Origin: Asterochloris sp. CNOR1
Taxonomy: Eukaryota; Chlorophyta; Trebouxiophyceae; Trebouxiales; Trebouxiaceae
DNA: 64,000 nt
Reading direction: 5' to 3'
Assembly (NCBI GenBank): GCA_963969365.1
Contig: OZ017751.1
Location: forward strand, 1,860,001 to 1,924,000
In this document: piece after piece, positions 1 through 10,591 of the stretch
How positions within the stretch are numbered: the stretch's first letter is position 1
Layout of the letters: every line of letters starts with the position of its first letter
Made by a program: the position numbers and the translations under genes
The notes under the pieces: model-generated
What the model was told of the DNA's origin: nothing
Seen by the model: only the letters and a program-made list of their open reading frames with translations
Databases searched by the model: none

Positions 1-1339
1 AGGCACCAGCGGCTGCGATGGCAGGAAAGAGGGTGCAGGAACATCGTCCGGGGTGAGGCTGCTGTATCTGCATCCAAAGGATCAGGCAGGCGTCCAATTG
101 CAGGCGAGTGGACATCCAGCACACTTGGGCTGTACAAGCCCTCGCTGCCTGGCAGCCTGCACGCTGCTGTCCAGAAACCCAGCACATGCTGCGCACTGCC
201 TGCAGGGCACCCCTTCGGCCCGATCATGGCGCAGTGGCAGCTGGCCAGCCGGGGAGGAACGTCACAGCAATGGCCCGCACAGTGGCGCGGGCCATCCCCA
301 GCAGCAAGCTGGCAGCCTCCCAGCAGACAGTTGCGCTGGCCAGCCAGGCTGAGATGAGCCTGAACGACATGATGACATGGCTCAACACGCAGCTGGGCGA
401 CAGGAGCGCGCCGCCGCCGCACAAGGACAGGTGAGAAAACATGCTTTGCTGGGTGGCATGAGACTTGAGCTGAGGGCTTGAAAGGCGGGCTGACTGCGCT
501 TCAGGGACCGACCGGCCTGAACGTTCAGCATGTTGCAACCCTGCTGCACCAGGGCCAGCTGCAGCCTGAGTGCCTTGCTGAACTCTGCAACAGGCATGCA
601 TGCCCAGCGCCAGGGCCCCTTCCATCCTGCAGGCGCAGATCTCATTTGGCAGCCCCAAGCTCCCCACAACGGGATGGGCCTGCTCGGTCATTCTCCCAGG
701 AACAAAGTTTACCAACACTTCGGCCCTCCACCCCTGACTCAGGCAGACCTGAGGCACAGGCGGCAGCGGGAGCCACTACCGTGCAGCATGCCGCAGCAGG
801 TGCCAAGGCTCCATCTAGCTCAGATGTGAGCGGCTTGAGGCTGGTCCTGCCCAGGCGACCAGCAACAGGGTTGGCAGTGGAGGCAGATGTGGCTGAGGGG
901 CTCCCCGAGAAGGACAGCTCCGCCGCAACAGGTGCACAGGGGCTGGTTGCAGAGGCGGGCTTGCAGAGGCAGGCAGGGCCTCCTTTGCAAAAGTGGGCAG
1001 CCGTAGGAGCCAGTCACCAGTCACCAGTGGTGCCCCAAGCGGCACCCTGCACTGGCGCTGCCCTGAAAGTTGTGCCCGCAGCAGAGGGAAGCCTCCCCAG
1101 TGCTGCTGATCTGCTCCAGTCTCTGGATGCTATGCTGGCCAGCAGGGGCAAGCGGAAGTCAACGCCCAGGAGAGGTCCACCAGGTCCCAGCAAGGTGAGG
1201 ACACTGGGTGCTACAGACCATTACAGTTCGACTGCCTGCGCATACCGCACATCAAGGCATTGCCCTGACAAGACTTTCTGTTTTGCAGGCGCCCACTGCC
1301 TGTTCTCCATTGACCCACCGTCACCACCCTTCACAATGA
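1..1339 (+). CDS. Unrecognised protein, 3' part of a gene cut by the left edge
   Basis: Three exons can be read. The first ends near base 431 (frame ending MSLNDMMTWLNTQLGDRS...PPPHKD, donor GTGAGA). The second runs about 632-1193, after a TGCAG acceptor and ending RGPPGPSK at a GTGAGG donor. The third starts near 1289 and stops at 1337-1339, giving the tail APTACSPLTHRHHPSQ. Phases agree (2, then 0). The second exon is rich in Ala, Gly, Pro and Ser, with one more ordered stretch (ADLLQSLDAMLASRGKRK) followed by a basic patch. I recognise no domain. The start lies outside the window, or in an exon I cannot place. The product may be a largely disordered nuclear protein, but that rests only on composition. 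It could also be joined to the next gene, although the in-frame stop argues for two genes. Confidence 0.4.
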
Positions 1340-2127
1340 AGTCGCTGTTCCATAGCATAGCTGCTAAATGCTTTGTTTACCGCTCAAAAGCGGCAACAAG
1401 CCCTCAGGCCATTTAGGGTTCTACCGCAGCGCTGAATGCTGTGATCATCTGCTGCGGACACGGCCTACCCTGCCGGCTAGCGCCTGCAAAAGCAGGCCGT
1501 GCACTTTGTCAGACAGAAAAACGTTCATTGCAGCAACCGCTGCCCATAAGTTTTGGCACAGCGCAGGGGAGTCCGTGGGGCAGGGGCACTCCCCCGAGGA
1601 CACAAGCTCACGGCTGGCACAGTGGCGCTACGCACTTCAGCTGAGGCAGTTGTGGAATGTGGCCTCTCACTCCCGCTGGGGGAGAGGCTTGAAAGGTCAG
1701 CTTCAGAGTAGGCTGCACATGCTGTTGCTGGCCCTTATCAAGTTACCATGTGCATTCACACCTGAATTTGGCCACATCATGGGCTCATGCTGGTGTCCAG
1801 CTTTGCCTGTGGAATCAACTTGCAGGATGTGAAGCATAGGGTAGCTTTTGTGGATGCTGTGCCTGGAGATGAGCTTCACTGTTCATGCGCATTTCTCATG
1901 CTGACGACAGGCTGCATCTCATACAGCATGTCATACTTGAGGAACAGGGCTTAGGGCCCGAGCAGCCCATTACCTGCTCCCTGGCAGACACTTCAGCAGG
2001 CGGCCTGTCAGACGGTGTGCGACCCCTACCGATTCTGGTGGCCTGAGGGGGCACCAGCCTGCGAGCCACCTCAGTTGGATAGAGGCCGGTAGCTTGTCAG
2101 CACCGCCAGCGCAGGGGACGCCAAGCC
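1340..2127. other. Intergenic or untranslated stretch between the first two genes
   Basis: No exon with coherent phase and protein-like composition was found here on either strand. The open frames present are short and in the wrong phase for either neighbour. It probably holds the 3' UTR of the left gene and the promoter and 5' UTR of the next one. Confidence 0.35.
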
Positions 2128-5100
2128 ATGAACACGCTGGCACCCCCCCACAGCATGGCGTGGGCGCACAACAAGCCAGCAAGCCCTGCGCCGGCTGACA
2201 GGCAGGCAAACGGGCTCAGCGGGATGCCGGTGGGGACCAGCATGAAGACCATCACCCTGGACGATGGGCAGCACGCTTCAGTCATCATTTCAGGGGGACG
2301 CATCACGCGCATCCTGGCTGCCAATGGGCAGGTCGCGGAGCTCAAGTGGCGGGATGAGAGCAGCGATGGGGCTATCAAGGATCATTGGCAACCCCAGCCA
2401 ACCCCTGGCAGTGCAGGCACCTCCCCGCAGCAGTGAGTGCTGTCTGTTCTGTGGTTGTGGGGCCGCCCCATATGATGCAGTTGTGGGGCTTCCAGTCCAG
2501 CCGGGGACAAAAGTGCCTGCCTCTACATGCCAGCAGTGTGGCAAGGACAGCCTGAACAGGCCCGCACTATGTAAGCACAGCAGCCATCTTGGGCGTGTCT
2601 GTTCTGGCCAGTCCCTTGCTTAGCTGCAGAGCATCTGGCTGCATGACTATGCCACACATAGCTGTCCAGCCACCTTGCGTGCCAGGCTTGTGGCAGAGTG
2701 GCCCAAGTGCCAGGCCGTCAAAGCAGGCACGTTGGAAAAGTGCACCGCGTTGCTGCACAGGCCCACGCCGCCACAGGCAATCCAGCAGCCTTACACGCGC
2801 ACAGCCAGGACGCCAGACAGTGCCCAGCAGCCGCCGCACCCCAGTGCTGCCAGTCCCTTTGCCCTGCCCCCCAGTCGGCAGGCGTCGGCCTCCTCTGTAG
2901 GGCCAGGCCCCCACAGGGTGACCAGCCAGCGTGAGCTCCCCAGCAGCCCGGGCAGCAGCACATGCAGCGAAGGGGGCCTGCTGCAGGCCGCCAGCAGGCA
3001 CGCCAGCGTGACGGTGAAGCAGCCAGGGCTGTTGCCTGGGCAGGAGGGAGCCCCAGGCTGGCGCAGGGGAGCGGTGGGGGAGTTGGTGCGGCAGCAGCAG
3101 CGCTCCCCAGGCATGGAGCAGCAGAGGACTGGGTCCTTCTTCCCCACAGGTGAGCTGCCTGGGACCAGGAGGCAGAATGCAACCAGCCCATCCTGGGTCA
3201 GGGTTGCAAGCCTGAGGGGCGGCCGGGTTCGGGCGCCATGGCAACCTGTCGACTCAAGATGCCTGCTGCGTGGAGGGGGAGTGGCAGTACTTGTCCCTGT
3301 GACCTAGCCCTGTGAGTGCCACCAGACAGCCATGGCCCCTGCAGCCCAGCCCAGCAGCGCCAGCTAGGTGCTGCTGGGATTCACACAATTGGCAGCTGTA
3401 CTCACAGCATTGCCTGCTGCTCCTGCAGGCTCCCTGGATACAGCTAGCAGTCGCGGGGTGTCAGTCATGCTCACCTCCCGCCTGGGCTCCAACGCTTCAG
3501 ACACCTTTGCTACCCTGCCAGCCAACGCGCTGCCGGGGCGCACCGGGCCTGCCTTGCCCCAGTCGCGCGCTGAGCCCAGCCCGCGGTCCAATTCGCCTTC
3601 CTTTGCCTCACGTCCAGCCTCTCCAGCCACCTCCAGCGCCACAGGCAGCAGCACAGGCACTGGGGGCCTGCGCTCAGGGCAGGACGCCGCCTTCAGGCCC
3701 CCCTTCCCAGGCACGGCTGCCTCAGGCCCGCCTCCAACCAGGCTGGCCCAGGCAACACCTGTCCGCCAGGGCTTCATGGGCACCACGCAGCCTGCTTCAG
3801 CGCCAGCACCCGCTAGCAGCACAGGGCACCCCCGAGCTGTGGACTTGGGGCGCCAGCACCTGGCCGCGCTGGCTGCCCAGCAGCGCCAGCAGTCGGGGCC
3901 CAGCAATCCTGCCTGGAACCCTGCAGCCTCCTGGATCCCACGGGAGCCTCAGCAGCACGGCCAGGCCTCCACACCCCCGCAGTACCAGCCGCACCCCCAG
4001 CAGCAGCAGCAGCGGGGCAGGGCAGGAACCCTGGCCTCACGTGGGTCAGGGCCTCTGCAGAAGGGGATGGCCCCCGCCGGCAGTGGGGCCAGTGGGCCAG
4101 CCAGCAGCCCCCGCCCCCCTATGGCCAGCAGAGGCCCCTCCAGCCGCCATCGGGGTTTTGAGGGTCTGGAGCAGGATGATCTGGAGCGTGCCAAGCGCAG
4201 CCGCCTCAACACGGCGCCTGTGCGGTTTCGCAGCCTGTCAATGCCCATGCAGACTCCCCTGCAGGGCAGAGGACCCCCTGAAGGTGAGACCTGACCTTAC
4301 TGGCTGGCCTTGTATCTCCTGCAGTTGCGGTGTCAAAGCCCAGGCAGACTGCCATGAAAGCAGGGGGCCCCGCAGAGGTGAGGAGCTGCTGTGCCTTGCT
4401 TTGGCACCCAGTATCCCTTGCCTGGCTGGAGCCTGCCCAAAAGGTAAGCAGCTGTGCACCTCCCCAGACTCCTGCACTTGATTGTGCAGCTGTCTGGCCA
4501 TCGCACGGAAACTCCAGACTGGGACTCTCAAGCTGTCTAATCGCACACTGTGGCTTCGACGCCAGCAGGCCGGGTCAGTAAGCCTTCGGGTGGGCTGCTC
4601 TGTTGGCGCATTGACACTCGTCTCGGTCAGCATCTGGTTTTGCTGGAGATGAGCTGCTGTATAACGGTTGGCAGGGGAGCCACTATGCTGTGTTACATGA
4701 TTCTGCCAGCATGGTGCAGCCGGAAGCACTTGGCTGCAGTCGCCCTGGCTGTGCAAGTCATGCTGCATGCAAGCTGCGCACCATGGGAGCCAAGCCGGCA
4801 GACCCCACACAGCAGTCTCTGCTGCCCCTGCAGATCTCATGGTGCCACCCTGCCTGCAGACGAGTACAACACCGAGATGGGGCGGGCCCCCCTGCCGTCC
4901 TCGTTCCGACAGGCCAAGCGCGATGAGTCTCGTGCGGCAGCCATGGCGCGCGGTCAGGGGCAGGGCTACCCCATAGGGCTGGCGGCGCACGCAGAGGAGG
5001 CTGCCCCCGCGCCAGGGCAGCGCCAGCAGGAGGGCAGGAGGGGGCCCATCGAGTGGGCGCTGCGCAAGTGCAGAGGGGGCGATGGGCCCGAGAACCCGCC

Positions 5101-8100
5101 GGCAAACAAGTTCAGGGTGAGAGCTCGCTGCATGTGGCCAGAACTTGCCCAGCGAGGGCGGTGGAATGGCTGGGCAGAGACTCGTGGCCCCAACAGCTGC
5201 ATCTCAGGCTGGTCCCAAGGCCTGGCAAAGCCTCATGTTGTAGATCGACTGATGGAGGTCGCTGGCCAATATGCTGTGGGTGAGGACTGCGGCTGCATGC
5301 AGGCTGCTGCATGCACCCTGTCAGAGGCAGTGGGTCCCCAGCAGGAAGGGGTCTGGCGGGCAGGAGTCGACAGCCCACAAGCCTGCCTTCTGGTTCAACC
5401 TTATCTAAGGCAGATCTGGCATGCATTGCCTGCCAATCACATCTTTCTTGGGCTGGTCTCACATGTCCTCCACCTGACTGCTTTCCCTCTTCTGCTCAGC
5501 AATGGACGTCAGACTGTGTGATGTCGATGCAAGACCTGACCATGCCCCTGTGCCTGGCTGCAGTCCCCATCCTTTTTGCAAGGTGACAGCCCTGACAAGA
5601 AGGGTGGCTTCTGGAAGCGCATGAAGAATAAATTTCTGGGGCGCAGCAGCAACAAGAAGATGGAGACTGTGGGGTCCATGGAGCTGCCAGGGCGAGTACG
5701 CTACTCAGAGAAGCACCACAACGATGAGAGCCAGGGAGCTGTGATTGACTCTGCGACCGACAAGCAGCTGCAGCGGGAGATTGCTAGGTGGGCATCTGCC
5801 CGGCGTCTGAATGGGCCTGCTCTCAAAGTGTGGAGTGGGGTTCGCCCATCAGATACCTACCCAGGGCATGAGGATCAGCTTGCTGCAGCGAAATCTTGCC
5901 TTGCGCTTTGCCGCAGAGCTTCACCACACATGATCGCCCTGGAGCCTGCAGCAAGCACTAGGCGTATCAAGTGTTTGGTTCGCCCAGCAGCTCACCCATG
6001 ATGGTGTTGGTGCTGCAGCTGGTGTTGCTGTCTGCCTGGGGCAAAGTCCCATTCTGCCCTGTCCCTAGCCTCTGAGTGAGTGCTGCAGCTTGCAAATGGT
6101 GCGCTTCGATGTCCGGCATCGTGTTGCATGGGGTGCCAAGCCTCCAGCTGCAGTGCCTCACACTCTGCATCTGCCATCCGGCCAGCTGCCCAGCAAGCTG
6201 CCACCCCACTTGGCCTTGACTGGATGCACAGCTGGTGCCGGTGCTGACTGCACTGGCCGCTGCTGCCCCGCCATGCCCTACCCGTCTCATGAGCAGCCTG
6301 TGCCACCACGGCCTGCAGGCGCAGGAGTCAGGCAGGGGCAGGCATGGCCGACTTGGAGACAGTGGCAGTACCACCCCCCGGGGAGGCTTCTGCTGTGCCC
6401 AGCAGGTATGCGACGCGGGCTGCAGCCTCACCACATACCCGCCAGGCGCAGGCGCCCGCGCAGGCCAAGCGCACAATGTCGGCCAACCTCTCCATGGTGG
6501 CTCCTGAGGATGGCAGTACCATGAGACCTGACTACATGCAGAGGTGGGTTGCCTCTTTCAGGGGGGCTCAGGCGTGTGCTCCGTGGGGCATCCTCAGGTG
6601 TGGTGCCATGAGGTCTGAGACTCTATGCAGAAGTGTGGGTTGCTGTGCTGCGGGTTGTGAGACATGTGCAATGCCCTGCGGCCGGACAGAGATGGGTGCG
6701 AACCTTGTCCGGCACTCAGCCTGCTGCTGCTGGGGGCCTGGCCCGAACATGTGCTCGAAAGCACCGCCTAACTCGATCTGTAGTGCACCTATGCAGCATG
6801 GCCCAGAGTAGGGCCCTGTGGTATTTGCCTGCGGACAAGAAGTGACTGGCCTGGCAGAGCGGACTCGTGCAAGCTGTTGTGAACGACGGCCACGTTGGCA
6901 AGCCTGTGCCCACCTGTCTGCAGTGAGGCGCCCCGCCAGGGGTCACGCTGGCGCTGGTTTGGGGAGCGGGGGCAGCCCAGATCCACTGCAGACTACTCCT
7001 TTGCTTCAGCTGACCCTGAGCACCCTCCCTCAGAGGTGCGCACCCCACACAGTGCCACCTGCTGCTTGCAGCCCTCTGATCTAGGGGTTACGTCGGCTGC
7101 ACCTCTGTGGTCAATGCGCTCAGCAGGAGCCTGGAGCACACCTCGGATGCAGACCAGGGTGGAGATGCATGACGAGTCCCAAGTGTGTCTGGAGCTGGAT
7201 GGTCTGTCAGAGCAGGTGTTCATTGCTGAGATCAGACAGGCCTCCCTTGTCATGCAGGCATCTGCTGCGCCAAGGCCAAGTCCTGCCAGTCCTACTTCTG
7301 CAGAAAGCCTCAACGCCCAGCAGCAGCACCGTCAGCAGATGGCTGCTGCGCTGCTGCAACAGAGGGCACAGCTGCAGCACAACCGCTCGTCCAGGGTGAG
7401 GATGCATGTGCAGGCAGTGCCTGCCTGGGTGTGCCGCTGCCAAGCTGGTTGAGCTGCAGAAGTGATAGCTGGAACCTCTTCCGATTGACCACTGCCCTAG
7501 ACAAGATGTACAGCCAGCATGCTGGCCTCGCCGCTGAGCTGCCCCTTGCTCTGCACAAAGGCGCTCTCCAGGCACCTTCGCATGCTGCCGAAGGTCTGAT
7601 GCTGCCACATCACTCCTGCAGGGCACCTACAAGGCGCCGTCAATGCCCCAGATGGCTGAGCACCGGCCCCAGCAGTCAGACCTGTGGCAGCAGCAGAGTC
7701 AGCAGAGTCAGCCGAGTGGGGGCTTCCAGCCAGAGCGGCAGGGCCAGCGCCCACCCAGTGTGCCCCTGCTGCCGCTGGCATCCCTGAGCAACACAGGTGG
7801 GCTGTTGCGCAGAAGTGAGGGGCCTGTTCCCCATGTGGGGCAGCTGCCAGCATGGCCTCACCATCCCAACAATCCCTAAAGTTCAGTTCTGGGCTGAGTC
7901 AGGCCTGAACTTTGCCAATGCTGCAGGTGGGCGTGCGCTGGCACCTGTGACCAGCTCAGGATCCTTTGACGCAGCCTCTCGGGAAGCCGTTCGGCAGAAA
8001 AAGCTGAAGACAGCACCCTCCCACGGGTGGGCAAGTGGCTTGGCTTGGTGTCACTTGATTCATGGCTGGCAAGCAGTGGTTTCCTTGTCCACAAGCTGTC

Positions 8101-10044
8101 AGGCAGTCCCTGCCTCGCTATGGGAGGCACAAGGGCCGCCTCAACAATCTGCTCTGCCCCTTAAGCAGCCTGTTCAGGTCCAGTCCAGGATTGATCGTGC
8201 GCCTGCCAGTGCACAAGCTGCATCCCTGCTATGGCAGGTACCACTGCAGCCAGTGGTTCCCCCCTGCAGTGCGAGTTCGGCCAACTTACAGCTATGCAAG
8301 AGCTTCCTACCCTGCTGCAGGTACCGTGCCAGCCAGTCCTTCCACATGGCCCAGCCCCTGCCCAGTGAGACTGCTGACCAGCGCCGCGCTCGCCGCCTGC
8401 GCACCACGGAGTTTGCCAACCCTGCAGACACCAGCAAGTATGTGCCAACACGCTCCGGAATGGCTGGAAGGTGAGGTCCACTGGCGTGTCTGCTGGGATG
8501 GGCTTCGTGTCATGGTGCCCAGCTCATAGCTTTGTGCAAGCTGGCTGAGGCGCACCTGAGCATCCTGGCTGGAGACGCACCTGAAGCGCAAGGCTTGAGC
8601 GGCAGGCGCGACGCTGCCACGTGCTGGCCTGAGGCTGCAACCCCAACCCAACACGTGTGGCTGACGGGCTCGTCCTTGACTGCAGGTGGCGCAAGAACGT
8701 GGCCGAGGGCTCTGACGGCTCCAGGGTGGATGAGTTGCTGCAGCTGTCCACCCTGCAGCGCCTGGCCAGGCAGCGCATCACAGAGATGGAGGTGGGACCC
8801 TATCCCAGCTTGCAAGCACAGTGTTGCTTGTTGAGCCGGCACTGTGAGTGCTGTCACACACGATGAAGACAACAACCCTGCTACAGCACCGATTGGAGGG
8901 GGCCTCTGCCTGCTTTGACACCAGCTCAGAGTTCATCTGCCTCAGACCTTCAGCTGAGGACATACAGCCTGCTGGATGCCTGGATTGTGTGCAATTTGCG
9001 TGCCAGCCTCTCAACTGCTGAGCTGTTCAGAGGGCACTGCACAGGCCACACTTGGTGTAGATTGTGGAGGCAGCCTAATTGCAGAGGCTGGCCTCTCCAA
9101 AGCTGTCACCTCCGTGTGCAGATTGTGGAGACGGATGAGGTGCTGGAGGTCATCTGGAACATTCCCCTGGGCGCAGGGTCGGTCAAGATCCGCAAGACCG
9201 ACCGCTATCTTAAGAACAGTGAGGTGTGCGAGCTGCAGCGGCGAGATGGGCGCCATGGCGCTCTGCGCAGCCAGCTCAACTTCACACCTGAGGGGCACAT
9301 CCACATCAGGTGGGGTGCTGCAGTGCACAGAAGGCTGAACTGCAGGACTCAGACTTCATGAAGTTGCGGGCAGGGCCTGCACGTGAGGGGCGCATCCCCC
9401 TCATGGGGGGCTGGGAAGGGTTCAAGGTAGTGCACAGACGGCCCAGACTGGGTCATAGCTCATTGGATGTCTAGGCAGGGCCTTCTGCATGACTCAATTC
9501 TACACATCAGGCAGGTCAGTGGGGACGTTTTGGCCAGTGCACCAAGTGGGAGATGCGGCAGGTCAGCTGGCTGGCGATGGGCAGGCATACGGGAGAACTC
9601 AGCTGACTGGCACAGTTGATTGTGCTGATCTCCGTTGCACTGAGCATCGTTCCAGCCGTATTTTGTGGCTCAACTCCAGCATCAAGCTTACAGCTGCACA
9701 GTGGCATGCTGCTGGCCTCATTTGACATCTCTGCCTTCTTTCCTGCAGGGCTCTGCAGGCAGACCCCTTTGCAGCCGTGTTCCACGACCGCATCAAGATG
9801 TCCACAGGTGGCCACAGGCTCAAAATCGAGCAGAAGTTCCAGCTTCTGGCACCTGGTGTCACCCCCGTAAAGCACTACTCCATCTGGTAAGCTCAGCACC
9901 TTTGCGCCTGCACAAGCTTGCTCCAAGACGACATGGCAAGCGCTGAATGCTCTGACAGCTTGGCACTCTACTCTGAGGCTATCATCGCCTAGACTGACAT
10001 GTGCGCTCCTGTGCTGCAGGCATCGCACAGATGAAAGCAGATGA
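2128..10044 (+). CDS. Large, mostly disordered protein with a conserved-looking C-terminal region; function unknown
   Basis: About 15 exons can be followed. The proposed ATG at 2128 opens an ordered stretch (MKTITLDDGQ, then ITRILAANGQVAELKW). Exons at about 2761-3151, 3430-4285 and 4324-4378 join in phase and encode Ser/Pro/Gln-rich disordered sequence. Later exons include about 4855-5117 (DEYNTEMGRAPLPSSFRQ), 5582-5787 (basic, GFWKRMKNKFLG), 6330-6543, 7620-7796, 7926-8028, 8330-8470 and 8685-8790. The last three (about 9120-9309, 9749-9888 and 10020-10044) give a compact segment with DEVLEVIWNIPLG, KIRKTDRYLKN and HRLKIEQKFQLL, ending HYSIWHRTDESR. Acceptors are typically TGCAG. I do not recognise the family. 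The C-terminal 110 or so residues alternate hydrophobic and charged residues like a beta-rich domain, and are the part most worth a profile search. Some internal joins, especially 4.4-4.9 kb, are unresolved. Confidence 0.5.
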
Positions 10045-10591
10045 GTGCCCGATGATGAACGCAGCTCTGTGACCATCCATTACTTTACTTCATTTTGACC
10101 CTGTAGGGGCCACAACTTAGCCCCTAACATGCCATCCTGCATACCCCTGACTCGTTGGGATTGATTTCATTGCCTTGTACAGTGTTTGTCTCCCTCTCCT
10201 GCCTCAAATGTTGTTTGCACCTTCTGAACTCTTCAACTCCTTTGGGGTTCTTTATAAGATTGTCAGCTCAAGCTGACAGACATCCTGTCATGGTTCCTCG
10301 TGACAGCCCACAGCTTAAGGCTTAACATGAAGCAGCTCACTGACATCGCACAATCTCTTTTAGCTGATAACCTGACTTCTTCTCCCTCTGCTGTGTAACA
10401 AACAACTTGGTGACGCTCGTCACCCATGCTGCACAGCCTGCATTGCTGTTGTCTGCAGGCAGGACACGTGCTGTAACACTTTGTCTTTCACTCTATTTCA
10501 AGGGGGGTTTGTCAAATGCAAGTTTGTATGAAGCAGACCTACGGCCTACTGGGTGTCAGGTCAAAGCATGCATTGAGACAGCAGCAGGGAT
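10045..10591. terminator. Convergent 3' ends; TGTAA polyadenylation candidates
   Basis: This gap lies between the stop of the plus-strand gene (10044) and the stop of the minus-strand WD40 gene (10592). TGTAA occurs on the plus strand at 10394-10398 and 10472-10476, as expected for a green-algal 3' end of the upstream gene, which would have a 3' UTR of 350-430 bases. No coding signal was seen. Confidence 0.4.

Noticed and set aside
3312-4481. 389-residue Pro/Ala/Cys/Trp-rich plus-strand frame
   Set aside because: It is a shadow of the phased Ser/Pro/Gln-rich exon at 3430-4285, which joins its neighbours in phase 1 on both sides.
5848-6000. GGTTCGCCC motifs resembling a tRNA B box
   Set aside because: No matching A box, acceptor stem or cloverleaf could be built. 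No tRNA or rRNA was found elsewhere by eye either.
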